A DNA stretch of 9,868 nt from contig CALCQT010000294.1 in NCBI GenBank assembly GCA_937894825.1, positions 1-9,868 on the forward strand, written 5' to 3'. This DNA is from an uncultured Anaerolineaceae bacterium (GTDB taxonomy: Bacteria; Chloroflexota; Anaerolineae; Anaerolineales; Anaerolineaceae). The first letter of the stretch is position 1. Every line of letters starts with the position of its first letter. This document shows, piece after piece, positions 1-6,100 of the stretch. The position numbers were made by a program, and so were the translations under genes. Below the pieces are notes generated by a model. That model did not search any database. It saw only the letters and a list, made by a program, of their open reading frames with translations, and had not been told where the DNA came from.

Positions 1-1
1 C

Positions 2-94
2 ATCAGCATAAACAAAATTCGCCAAAGGGGCTTTCTCCTCCAAAAGCCGCTTATGTTCTTCCTTTACCGGAAGCAATACAAGTATTTTTTTCAT
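2..94 (-). CDS. D-isomer-specific 2-hydroxyacid dehydrogenase, N-terminal fragment (partial)
   Basis: Only the first 31 codons are in the window; the gene continues beyond the left edge. The translation starts MKKILVLLPVKEEHKRLLEE and goes on to NFVYAD. This is the usual first beta strand and helix of the substrate-binding half of D-2-hydroxyacid dehydrogenases (phosphoglycerate dehydrogenase-like, NAD-dependent, cytoplasmic). The ATG is supported by an AGAGGAG ribosome binding site at 101-107, six bases upstream. The gene is divergent from the regulator at 285 and has its own good promoter at 224-253. The family call rests on a short N-terminus that is not very diagnostic. The NAD-binding motif and catalytic Arg/Glu/His lie outside the window, so the substrate cannot be inferred. 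Confidence 0.6.
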   Translation of the reverse strand, partial: MKKILVLLPVKEEHKRLLEEKAPLANFVYAD

Positions 95-208
95 CTTTAT
101 CTCCTCTAATTAATTTCGCCAATCATTTCGGGGATCATAACTCAGCTATTATGTATGCCCCGTCCCTCTATGCAATCCGACTAAATTTATTAATGCGGAT
201 AAAATAGA

Positions 209-246
209 ATTGAAAGTGTCGTTATTATAGAAAATCAATTCGACAC
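209..246. promoter_or_regulatory. Interleaved inverted repeats, candidate operator
   Basis: Two six-base dyads are interleaved. AATTGA (209-214) pairs with TCAATT (235-240), and GTGTCG (216-221) pairs with CGACAC (241-246). The two repeats have arm-to-arm gaps of 20 and 19 bases. The block flanks the TATAAT of the leftward promoter and lies about 40 bases before the regulator start, as expected for an autoregulatory or divergent operator. In RNA the same order (A B A' B') could fold as an H-type pseudoknot, but the predicted leftward transcript would start inside the block, so a DNA operator is the simpler reading. Confidence 0.4.
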
Positions 247-253
247 CCGTCAA
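224..253 (-). promoter_or_regulatory. sigma70-type promoter for the leftward dehydrogenase gene
   Basis: Read on the minus strand there is TTGACG (248-253), an 18-base spacer and a perfect TATAAT (224-229). Transcription would start near 217, leaving a leader of about 120 bases before the ATG at 94. The -10 and the spacer are overlapped by the inverted repeats at 209-246, so this promoter is well placed to be blocked by a DNA-binding protein. The divergent regulator at 285 is the obvious candidate, but that is inference. Confidence 0.6.
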
Positions 254-284
254 TGTAAAAAATTGGAAAAGAAGAGGTAAAAAA

Positions 285-1367
285 ATGGATCACCTCAGTT
301 CCTTAAGCGGAACAACTGAATTCCTTGACGCAGCGCAGGAAAGCGGAAGCATCCTCTCAGGGTGGGTCAGAAAGAGCGGGGTGGCTCATAAAACAATTCT
401 TGCAGAACTTAATAAGCTTTATCCGAACCTGGGCGAAATTGGAGAAAAATCTTTCAAACAGTGGACAAGCGAAGGAGAATCCGCCCGCAGAGTCAGTGGA
501 AATACACCTGAATTGCGCGGAGACCGTCTGACGGCAATTGTAGAATGGTTTATCAGAGAACATTCTCATCGCACCATGAAAGTGCTCACCACCTCAGAAT
601 TACGTCGATTGGTCACTTTGTATCCAGACATCCCAGTAAAGAATCGGCTGCAATTAAAACGACTGCTGCATGATCTGGAGATTCAGGAAGGAAAACGGGA
701 AAAGAATTTTTCATTCGCCAAAGACTGGAAAAAACATTTTTCAAATTGGCCTGCGTTCTGCTTCGTTGTAGATGAATATTGGTGCATCCGGGCTTCCACC
801 AGTTATGAGATGGCTTTGGCTGGGTACAGCGAGGAAGACATGAAATACTGGGGATGGTGGCACCGGCTTACGGCCAGTCGGGGAGGAAATCCTAAGTACT
901 CGCCTCAAAGCTTACGATATTCGCTGCGCGGTCCATACAGTGAGGCATATTATCAAATACAACTCAATGAATTCTACAGAGAAACAGAGGAATTTCGCCA
1001 AAACCAGGATAAACGCTATTTGGCGATGATGGAATTATTACAAGGAACGCACCGATTCAATGAAATGTGGAAGTCCAGTCTTGAGAAAATTGATAGTTAC
1101 CAGCAACCTTTTGGATTGCCCGTTCCGTTTTTCAGGCAGGATGGAACGCTCTTATGGATGCTGGAACTAAGTACGCTCATTCCGAACACGGCAAATTATC
1201 GCCTCATTTCATGGATGCCGCTGAATGAGGATTCAGCCGAATATCAGGGAGAAATCAGGCGCCAGATTGACCACAGTGGAACTTACAGCCGCCGGGCTTA
1301 TTTTATCGAGGATTTTACGAGTTATTTTTCAGAAAAGCAAAAATATGCGTTTGGATTGGACAAGTAA
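285..1367 (+). CDS. Putative transcriptional regulator with HTH-like N-terminus and MmyB/PAS-like sensor domain
   Basis: This 360-residue cytoplasmic protein has no signal peptide and no membrane segment. Residues about 25-95 are helical and Arg/Lys-rich and look like a degenerate helix-turn-helix (SGVAHKTILAELNK, then FKQWTSEGES). Residues about 155-312 resemble the MmyB-like ligand-binding domain that follows an XRE-type HTH in many regulators. It opens with WPAFCFVVDEYWCIRAS, has an aromatic middle (YWGWWHRL) and ends FFRQDGTLLWMLELST then NYRLISWMPL. Such domains are thought to bind small ligands, possibly fatty-acid-like. The ATG is preceded by AGAGG at 273-277. The gene is divergent from a 2-hydroxyacid dehydrogenase and lies next to a candidate operator, which fits a local repressor or activator. 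The domain call is by eye and the HTH is the weaker half. Confidence 0.55.
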   Translation: MDHLSSLSGTTEFLDAAQESGSILSGWVRKSGVAHKTILAELNKLYPNLGEIGEKSFKQWTSEGESARRVSGNTPELRGDRLTAIVEWFIREHSHRTMKVLTTSELRRLVTLYPDIPVKNRLQLKRLLHDLEIQEGKREKNFSFAKDWKKHFSNWPAFCFVVDEYWCIRASTSYEMALAGYSEEDMKYWGWWHRLTASRGGNPKYSPQSLRYSLRGPYSEAYYQIQLNEFYRETEEFRQNQDKRYLAMMELLQGTHRFNEMWKSSLEKIDSYQQPFGLPVPFFRQDGTLLWMLELSTLIPNTANYRLISWMPLNEDSAEYQGEIRRQIDHSGTYSRRAYFIEDFTSYFSEKQKYAFGLDK

Positions 1368-1512
1368 GATAATTCATACACTGCTATGCTTCAACAGCCG
1401 CATGCGTCGAGAAGAAGTTCTACAGGTTCTCCGAGTTTGTCATTATACCCACACCGCGTCAAATAAGCCCTGCGCCAAAAATCGGATTGTAACAGTCGCC
1501 AATCCCACTGCC

Positions 1513-1541
1513 TTGACCACTCTTTAAAATACCTATAAGAT
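1513..1541 (+). promoter_or_regulatory. Candidate promoter of the aldo/keto reductase gene
   Basis: TTGACC (1513-1518) is followed either by TATAAG (1534-1539, 15-base spacer) or by TAAGAT (1536-1541, 17-base spacer). It lies about 45 bases before the reductase ATG and after a gap of about 145 bases from the preceding stop codon. It is a reasonable but not strong sigma70-type match. The rest of the gap 1368-1512 shows no terminator or RNA gene that I can recognise. Confidence 0.35.
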
Positions 1542-1573
1542 AAAGTATATGGATTGCAACAACAAAAGTTTTT

Positions 1574-1580
1574 AGAGAGG
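1574..1580 (+). promoter_or_regulatory. Ribosome binding site deciding the reductase start
   Basis: AGAGAGG ends six bases before the ATG at 1587. An in-frame upstream ATG at 1554 has no comparable site and would add 11 residues that are not part of the family fold, so 1587 is preferred. Confidence 0.7.
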
Positions 1581-1586
1581 TTTTAT

Positions 1587-2396
1587 ATGATACCCTTCAA
1601 ACTGAATAATAACATCGAAATACCGGTAATCGGCACCGGGACAAATACATTTGGCAAAGTGGCGAATAACTATAATGGCGAACTGACCGGCGACACAACG
1701 CCTTTGCACTCCGCTTTTGAATTAGGCTACCGTTTGATCGATACCGCGATTTCTTATCGCAATGAAGACTTAGTCGGGAAAGCGCTTCAGGAAACGGATA
1801 TTGACCGCAAGGAATTCTTCGTGACGAGCAAGATCCCGAATACACCGGAATACTCTGGGAATGACGAAAAAGTAAGCGAAAGCGTAAAAGCCAGTCTGCG
1901 GAAATTACAGGTAGACTATATTGACTTGTACCTGATCCATCACCCGCTGGAAAGCTCGGAAAGAAACAGGGCTGTCTGGCGGATTTTGGAGGAGTTCGTT
2001 GACAGCGGACAGATCCGATCCATCGGCGTTTCAAACTTCAACCAGGAACAGCTGAAAGATCTGATTGATCACGCGCGAATCAAGCCGGTTGTCAACCAAG
2101 TCGAGTCTCATCCCGGCGCCTGGAATGACGATTTGATTGCGTTCACCCAGGCACAAGGTCTGGTTGCCGAAGCATGGGGTCCTTTCTGGGGAGTGAACGA
2201 ACCAATAATCGCCGCCTTGACACCGATCAGGCAAAAGTACAATAAAAGTTGGGCACAGGTGATTCTGCGCTACCAGTTTGAAAGACAGGTTGTCGTGATC
2301 CCCAAGTCCCACAACCCGGAAAAACAGCGCCAGAACCTTGATATCTTCAACTTCCAATTAAGCGCCGAGGATAAAGAAATAATCAAGGCGCTTTGA
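1587..2396 (+). CDS. Aldo/keto reductase (2,5-diketogluconate reductase/YvgN-like)
   Basis: A 269-residue NADPH-dependent carbonyl reductase of the aldo/keto reductase superfamily, a TIM barrel in the cytoplasm. The catalytic tetrad is complete: Asp52 and Tyr57 (LIDTAISYRNED), Lys82 (VTSKIPN) and His118 (YLIHHP). Other family marks are IRSIGVSNF (143-151), VNQVESHPG (169-177) and the cofactor-binding IPKS at 238-241 followed by a conserved Asn250. Length and motif order fit the single-domain prokaryotic group that reduces 2,5-diketo-gluconate, glyoxal and other aldehydes; the natural substrate is not visible. The loop around 26-37 (ANNYNGELTGD) is somewhat longer than usual. A candidate promoter lies just upstream, so the gene may be transcribed alone or with the Rid-family gene 89 bases downstream. 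Confidence 0.88.
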   Translation: MIPFKLNNNIEIPVIGTGTNTFGKVANNYNGELTGDTTPLHSAFELGYRLIDTAISYRNEDLVGKALQETDIDRKEFFVTSKIPNTPEYSGNDEKVSESVKASLRKLQVDYIDLYLIHHPLESSERNRAVWRILEEFVDSGQIRSIGVSNFNQEQLKDLIDHARIKPVVNQVESHPGAWNDDLIAFTQAQGLVAEAWGPFWGVNEPIIAALTPIRQKYNKSWAQVILRYQFERQVVVIPKSHNPEKQRQNLDIFNFQLSAEDKEIIKAL

Positions 2397-2470
2397 ACCA
2401 CGCTTTCTTTTCCGAATGTGGCGTGATCAAAGTAAAAAAAACAAAATCACCGCATTTTACAATCTGATTG

Positions 2471-2476
2471 AGGGAG
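2471..2476 (+). promoter_or_regulatory. Ribosome binding site deciding the Rid-family start
   Basis: AGGGAG lies nine bases before the ATG at 2486. A TTG at 2468 in the same frame overlaps this site, so it is not a credible start. Confidence 0.6.
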
Positions 2477-2485
2477 ATTTTCAAT

Positions 2486-2875
2486 ATGATCACCAGACGA
2501 AACCCAAAGAATGTTCACGAACCGGTAGGGCCATACGTTCACCAGATCGAAATTTCAGGAGCGACCAAATTATTGCATTTGTCCGGACAAATCGGTATGG
2601 ATCGGGAGAACAATATTCCTGCGGCAGTTGAAGCACAATTCAAATTAGCATTAGAAAATATCGAGCTCAATCTGGAAGAAGCCAATCTCCCTAAAAAGAA
2701 CATTACAAAAATTGTGCTTTACTTTGTGGACGAGTTGAGCGGTGATATCCGCAGAGAAATTTTGAGTGACTTTTTTGGCGAATTTCTTCCAACCTGTACA
2801 TTGATCTATGTCAAAGCGCTGGCCTCGCCAAAAATTAAAGTAGAAATCGACGCTTGGGCAGTTGATTCAGACTAA
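2486..2875 (+). CDS. Rid-family (YjgF/YER057c/UK114) protein lacking the catalytic arginine
   Basis: This 129-residue protein has the Rid-family length and fold marks: LHLSGQIGMD (30-39), the helix around EAQFKLALENIELNLEEA (49-66), ITKIVLYFVD (73-82), and a C-terminal VEIDAWAV (119-126) with the conserved Glu120. True RidA proteins are trimeric deaminases that hydrolyse reactive enamines/imines from PLP enzymes, using an Arg in a P-x-R-S motif. Here the aligned stretch is LPTCTLIYVKAL, with Cys104 where that Arg is expected. It therefore probably belongs to one of the Rid subfamilies without deaminase activity or with another role. It sits 89 bases after the aldo/keto reductase on the same strand and may be co-transcribed. 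The fold assignment is firm; the function is not. Confidence 0.8.
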   Translation: MITRRNPKNVHEPVGPYVHQIEISGATKLLHLSGQIGMDRENNIPAAVEAQFKLALENIELNLEEANLPKKNITKIVLYFVDELSGDIRREILSDFFGEFLPTCTLIYVKALASPKIKVEIDAWAVDSD

Positions 2876-2905
2876 GTCTCCTCTAAAACTAGGCACTGTC
2901 TATTT

Positions 2906-3012
2906 TTATTTGCGCCTATAATTCCCGAAGAGCGTCTTGTCTGCCTGAAAGATGTACTCCCGTATCCCTGCAAAGTCACTGGAAAACTCCGGAAAAAACG
3001 TAGTTTATTCAT
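2906..3012 (-). pseudogene. Frameshifted, truncated remnant of a RelE/ParE-type toxin (tentative)
   Basis: An ATG at 3012 overlaps the last bases of the antitoxin gene, which is exactly where a type II toxin normally begins. It reads MNKLRF and then meets a run of six T (minus strand, 2993-2998). One extra base there would continue into a second frame that reads FPEFSSDFAGIREYIFQADK and stops at 2906. The pattern F-PEF--D---I-EYI resembles the first strand and helix of RelE/ParE toxins. A full toxin has about 90-100 residues; only about 35 remain. The toxin is thus inferred to be dead. The family match is short and made by eye, so the call is tentative. Confidence 0.4.
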
Positions 3013-3262
3013 TTATCCCGGATTTGAAGTGTTCTCGCACGGTTTCAATTGAAAGCCAGCCTTTTTCCTCACCGGATTTTCGTCCTTTGGCCAGTTCACT
3101 CATCAACCTGATTGTCGCTTGCATCTCCTCATAATCCGCTATGTCGACAAGCGCATAGCGTCCTCTGCCGTTTTTCGTCAGGAAAACCGGCTCGCCCTCT
3201 GCAACGTCTCTTAAAACCTCATTGTAATTCCGTAAATCAGAAACCGGCTTAATATTTGGCAC
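3005..3262 (-). CDS. Phd/YefM-type antitoxin (type II toxin-antitoxin)
   Basis: An 85-residue protein. The N-terminus IKPVSDLRNYNEVLRDVAEG (4-23) is the DNA-binding dimerisation part of the Phd/YefM family. It is followed by EPVFLTKNGRGRYALVDIADYEEM (24-47), whose pattern 'vxlTkNGr-xaVl---dYe' is diagnostic. The charged tail (48-85) would be the disordered toxin-binding segment. In this family the antitoxin neutralises an RNase or gyrase toxin and represses its own operon. I chose the GTG start at 3262 because AAGGAGGT lies five bases upstream. An ATG further upstream (3382) would add 40 residues unlike the family. No intact toxin follows, only the remnant at 2906-3012. A promoter matching 17-base spacing lies 30-60 bases upstream. 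Confidence 0.85.
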   Translation of the reverse strand: MPNIKPVSDLRNYNEVLRDVAEGEPVFLTKNGRGRYALVDIADYEEMQATIRLMSELAKGRKSGEEKGWLSIETVREHFKSGINE

Positions 3263-3267
3263 AAAGT

Positions 3268-3275
3268 ACCTCCTT
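3268..3275 (-). promoter_or_regulatory. Ribosome binding site deciding a GTG start
   Basis: AAGGAGGT on the minus strand is near-perfect and ends five bases before GTG at 3262. It settles the antitoxin start against the longer open frame. Confidence 0.8.
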
Positions 3276-3293
3276 CTTTGCTCTATCATCGTT

Positions 3294-3322
3294 ACTATAT
3301 GCATATTCTTCGTAAAATTCAA
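3294..3322 (-). promoter_or_regulatory. Promoter of the antitoxin gene, inside repeat copy 1
   Basis: TTGAAT (3317-3322), a 17-base spacer and TATAGT (3294-3299) read on the minus strand. Transcription would begin about 25 bases before the GTG. The hexamers occupy the same positions in the repeat as those at 5099-5127 upstream of the ABC transporter gene. Confidence 0.5.
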
Positions 3323-3384
3323 CCCCAAGAATGACAGCAAAGCAAAAATTGATCTTAACCAATATTGAGCTATCACAAACATCG
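3297..3384. repeat. Promoter-bearing direct repeat, copy 1
   Basis: This segment aligns without gaps to 5102-5189 (constant offset 1805). By hand count, 55 of 72 positions match in 3313-3384, about 76%; similarity fades toward the -10 side. It lies between the ABC transporter stop and the antitoxin start, so both copies lie upstream of a minus-strand gene. The open frames across the two copies are not in favour of a gene: differences fall evenly on all three codon positions. Confidence 0.7.
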
Positions 3385-3431
3385 CCTCCCAGAAGTATTC
3401 TCACGGGAATTTCAATAAGACATACCTCTAA

Positions 3432-5021
3432 TCAGCCATCCGGTTTGGATTTACCATCTTCAATGAAAATCTGTTTTGTCACCGGTAAGACAATTGTATC
3501 GTCATGTGTTATCACAAATATTATTTTGTCTTTGTATTGAGAAAATACGTCATCATAAATTTGTTGGGATGACAGTTTGTCAAGATTGCTTGTTATTTCA
3601 TCCAGTATCAATACATCAAACGCCCCTTGTACAGCACGACACAATGCAATCCGTTGTTTTTCGCCACCCGACAGGTTGGCTCCGTTCTCAAGAATCAGGG
3701 TGTCTAATGTTTTGTCCTTTAAAACAGGCTGCAGAATCTTGCTATTTACAATTACGTTCCAATCCGATTCGATATCCGCCCCTAATAAGATATTTTCCCG
3801 AATGCTGAAGGGGAACACGGCACAATCCTGAGAAACATAGCGTATTTTCGACCGGACAAATGTGCTCGATAATTGTTTTATCTCAATATCATTGATAAGG
3901 ATTCCTTCACAAGGTCTAAATTTAAGCAACAGTCTGACAAGGGACGATTTGCCTGAACCTGAAGCGCCTGAAATCCTGACTACATCACCTCTATACGCAA
4001 CAAGATTAATATTCGTTCGAATTGTGTTTTCTCCAGTGAATATTTCCTGCAATTTGAACTGGATTTTATCGATGGTCTCCAACCTATATTCCTCAATAGA
4101 AGATTCCGCAAGCGAATCGAGTTCAGCAAGATAAGCAAAATTTGAATTTAATTCACTTACTTCCAAATTTGTTGACACAATACTATTCAACGCGGAAAAA
4201 TACAAGGGAAGAATAATGCTAAGAACAATAATTGAAGAAATTCCGTTGCCTCCGTAAATGACATTTAAACCAACCAACAGTAGGGAAATATTTTGTACGA
4301 AACTGTTGATAAACCGAAGCGCAGCACTTGATGATTGAGCAAACTTATTAACAACAGCCATACTGTTGTACATTTTTCGTAAGGCCGTCTCGGATTTGGC
4401 AACAAGTTTTTGCGGATTAGGACTTTGTTTAATGAAATCTGTATGCCGCCATAATCCAAAAAGTTCTTTATAACTGTCCGCCGTTTCTGTTTGCATTATT
4501 TGGCTTTTTCGAAATAAAGATTGGTTGATTTTTTTATAGCCGATAATATTCAACGGCAACGCTGCAAAAAGCAATAAGCCAACCTGATAGTTAATTGAAA
4601 AGGCAAACAGCAGTGTAAATACCACAATGATGATTCCGCTCGCAAGGCTGACAAAGCTATTGGTGATGAACATGTAAACGGCATTCGTTGTCATACCAAA
4701 GCGTTCGATAATCGTAGTTGGTTGAAGTTTTATTGTTTCATCGTATTTGAGGTGGAAAAGTTTATATAAGTAAGTTTTAAAGGCTGCCACATTAAATCTG
4801 GCGGAGTAGTTTTCGCGAATGGTTATAAGAGTTACCTGCAAAATAAACGAACCGAACATGAGCCCAATGATCAGCAATAACTGACTCTGATTGAAAGATG
4901 AATTCTCGTTTATTTCCCGATTTATATATACTGGGACAAGCAACATTGCCGTTGCGTTAAGGAGCGCAGTAATTATCGTAAATAACAGGAAAGCAATATT
5001 GCTCTTGATTAAATTTTTCAT
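3432..5021 (-). CDS. ABC exporter half-transporter (fused membrane and ATPase domains)
   Basis: A 529-residue protein of the MsbA/multidrug/peptide exporter type, acting as a dimer in the cytoplasmic membrane. Hydrophobic segments lie near 8-32, 47-64, 120-142, 147-162, 243-257 and 261-280. The ATPase part has Walker A GASGSGKSS (352-360), Q-loop Gln398 (YVSQD), signature LSGGEKQ (450-456), Walker B LILDE (471-475) with the catalytic Glu, and switch His506 (VITHDD). All catalytic residues are present, so it should be active. At 529 residues it is shorter than the usual 570-600, with a short C-terminus. There is no peptidase C39 domain. GGAG lies seven bases before the ATG, and a 14-codon leader frame overlaps the start. 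The substrate is unknown; a peptide or lipophilic product is possible. The gene is divergent from the toroid protein at 5249. Confidence 0.88.
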   Translation of the reverse strand: MKNLIKSNIAFLLFTIITALLNATAMLLVPVYINREINENSSFNQSQLLLIIGLMFGSFILQVTLITIRENYSARFNVAAFKTYLYKLFHLKYDETIKLQPTTIIERFGMTTNAVYMFITNSFVSLASGIIIVVFTLLFAFSINYQVGLLLFAALPLNIIGYKKINQSLFRKSQIMQTETADSYKELFGLWRHTDFIKQSPNPQKLVAKSETALRKMYNSMAVVNKFAQSSSAALRFINSFVQNISLLLVGLNVIYGGNGISSIIVLSIILPLYFSALNSIVSTNLEVSELNSNFAYLAELDSLAESSIEEYRLETIDKIQFKLQEIFTGENTIRTNINLVAYRGDVVRISGASGSGKSSLVRLLLKFRPCEGILINDIEIKQLSSTFVRSKIRYVSQDCAVFPFSIRENILLGADIESDWNVIVNSKILQPVLKDKTLDTLILENGANLSGGEKQRIALCRAVQGAFDVLILDEITSNLDKLSSQQIYDDVFSQYKDKIIFVITHDDTIVLPVTKQIFIEDGKSKPDG

Positions 5022-5062
5022 ATCAACGCTCCATTCAAGCTGTTACGCACACGATAATGCAT
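5018..5062 (-). other. Possible 14-codon leader ORF overlapping the ABC transporter start
   Basis: ATG at 5062 opens a short frame reading MHYRVRNSLNGALI. Its TGA overlaps the transporter ATG (ATGA). AAGGA lies about nine bases upstream of the short frame. Such an arrangement permits translational coupling, but so short a frame can occur by chance. Confidence 0.25.
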
Positions 5063-5098
5063 ATACGATCATCCTTTTCTTCTTCTCCGGTCAATAAA

Positions 5099-5127
5099 AT
5101 CATAAGCGAATTGTTCGCAAAATTCCA
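5099..5127 (-). promoter_or_regulatory. Candidate promoter of the ABC transporter gene, inside repeat copy 2
   Basis: TATGAT (5099-5104) lies 17 bases from TGGAAT (5122-5127) on the minus strand. The -35 is poor. The position is the exact counterpart of the better antitoxin promoter in copy 1. The leader to the ATG at 5021 would be about 70 bases. Confidence 0.4.
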
Positions 5128-5189
5128 CATCAAGAACGACAGCAAAGCGAATATTGCTCACAACAAATACAAACCTGTCACAACCATCG
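5102..5189. repeat. Promoter-bearing direct repeat, copy 2
   Basis: This is the partner of 3297-3384, in the same orientation, placed upstream of the ABC transporter gene and in the gap shared with the divergent toroid gene. The best conserved stretch is around GACAGCAAAGC (5139-5149), and the right end shows CACAAC-CATCG. The pair brackets the transporter gene. I found no further copy in the window. Confidence 0.7.
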
Positions 5190-5248
5190 ATTTCCGATTA
5201 ATATTGAACAGGACGCGATAATCATAATTATTTCCATAGGAAGAAGAA

Positions 5249-6100
5249 ATGGCCGCAGACCAACAATATTTATCAGATATCGAGACGATATTGTCTCATC
5301 GATATGATAACGGAGCCGATCTTTGGACCACGCCTGATAAGCGGCTGATCAAAGGTGCGCCATTCTCGACGCTGGAGAGTGTGTCCTATCTTTTGGAATT
5401 GGGGATGGCTCCCACCGAACCGCTGCTCAAAGAAACCGCTGAATTGATTTTCAGCACCTGCCAGGAAAACGGCAGCTTTCGGTTATATCCACAAGGCGCT
5501 GTCTATCCCTGCCACACCGTTAATGCCGCCAATGTGCTTTGTCATATGGGACACGCAGCTGATGCCAGACTGCAAAGGACCTTTCAGTATCTGTTGGATA
5601 TGCAATATACAGATGGAGGCTGGCGCTGCAACAAATTCAGTTTCGGACGCGGTCCGGAAACCGAATATTCAAACCCGCACCCTACACTGACAGCGCTAAA
5701 CGCATTCCGTTTCAGCCCTTATATCAATAAAGCGTCCGCGCTCGACAAGGCTGTTGACTTCCTATTGGAACATTGGACCATCAAACGGCCGATCGGCCCG
5801 TGTCATTATGGCATCGGCACCTTATTCATGCAAGTCGAGTTTCCATTCCGTAACTATAATCTTTTTCTTTATATCTACGTTCTGTCATTTTACGATCGGG
5901 CAAAACACGACCCGCGATTTCTGGAAGCGCTGCGTGCACTCAAATCCAAATTGGTCAATGGACAGATTATTATCGAACGCGTTGTCCCGAAGCTGGCCAA
6001 ACTCTCCTTTTGCGAGAAGGGCAAGCCCAGTGACCTGGCCACAAAGCGTTATCAGGAAATATTGAGAAATCTTAGCCTAATCCAGGAGAAACCACTATGA
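5249..6100 (+). CDS. Alpha/alpha-toroid protein of the prenyltransferase/squalene-cyclase repeat type, function unknown
   Basis: A 283-residue soluble protein with no signal peptide. It appears to consist of repeated helix pairs with QW-like turns: FSTCQENGSFRLYPQG (68-83), then MQYTDGGWRCNKF (118-130), with TLTALNAFR (147-155). This is the pattern of terpenoid cyclase and protein prenyltransferase alpha/alpha barrels. No cyclase DxDD or DDxxD acid motif is visible. Cys/His pairs recur (PCHTVNAAN at 87-95, Cys127, His144, GPCHYGIG at 183-190) and could bind a metal, by inference only. It is much shorter than squalene-hopene cyclases (about 600 residues) and nearer a single prenyltransferase beta subunit or toroid domain. 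AGGAAG lies five bases before the ATG. The stop overlaps the next start (ATGA), so the two genes are translationally coupled. Confidence 0.6.
   Translation: MAADQQYLSDIETILSHRYDNGADLWTTPDKRLIKGAPFSTLESVSYLLELGMAPTEPLLKETAELIFSTCQENGSFRLYPQGAVYPCHTVNAANVLCHMGHAADARLQRTFQYLLDMQYTDGGWRCNKFSFGRGPETEYSNPHPTLTALNAFRFSPYINKASALDKAVDFLLEHWTIKRPIGPCHYGIGTLFMQVEFPFRNYNLFLYIYVLSFYDRAKHDPRFLEALRALKSKLVNGQIIIERVVPKLAKLSFCEKGKPSDLATKRYQEILRNLSLIQEKPL

Noticed and set aside
1368..1500. Minus-strand stretch reading GIGDCYNPIFGAGLI then GVGIMTNSENL, interrupted by stops, as a possible gene relic
   Set aside because: It is short, all three frames look about equally protein-like, and I cannot tie it to a family. 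It is not firm enough to list.
1225..1527. 100-codon plus-strand frame overlapping the regulator's end
   Set aside because: It overlaps a better-supported gene for about 140 bases, has no ribosome binding site and no recognisable domain.
2397..2430. Possible terminator after the first aldo/keto reductase (CACGC...GCGTG)
   Set aside because: The stem is only five bases with a 17-base loop and no T-run.
2888..2918. AGGCAC...GCGCCT as a terminator between the convergent Rid-family gene and antitoxin
   Set aside because: It is a six-base stem with a mismatch and a 15-base loop, so it is too weak.
2872..3012. 46-codon frame from the ATG overlapping the antitoxin stop, without frameshift (MNKLRFFRSFPVTLQGYG...)
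   Set aside because: As it stands it resembles nothing. Only the adjacent frame after the T-run looks toxin-like, so I treated the region as a broken toxin, not an intact small gene.
3263..3382. 40-residue hydrophobic N-terminal extension of the antitoxin (MFVIAQYWLRSIFALLSFLG...)
   Set aside because: It is read through repeat copy 1 and the antitoxin promoter. The near-perfect ribosome binding site at 3268-3275 places the start at GTG 3262.
5057..5221. 54-codon plus-strand frame (MHIRSSFSSSPVNK...) across repeat copy 2, ending 27 bases before the toroid gene
   Set aside because: There is no convincing ribosome binding site, and the counterpart frame in copy 1 has a stop codon and no start. 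Substitutions between the copies show no codon-position bias.
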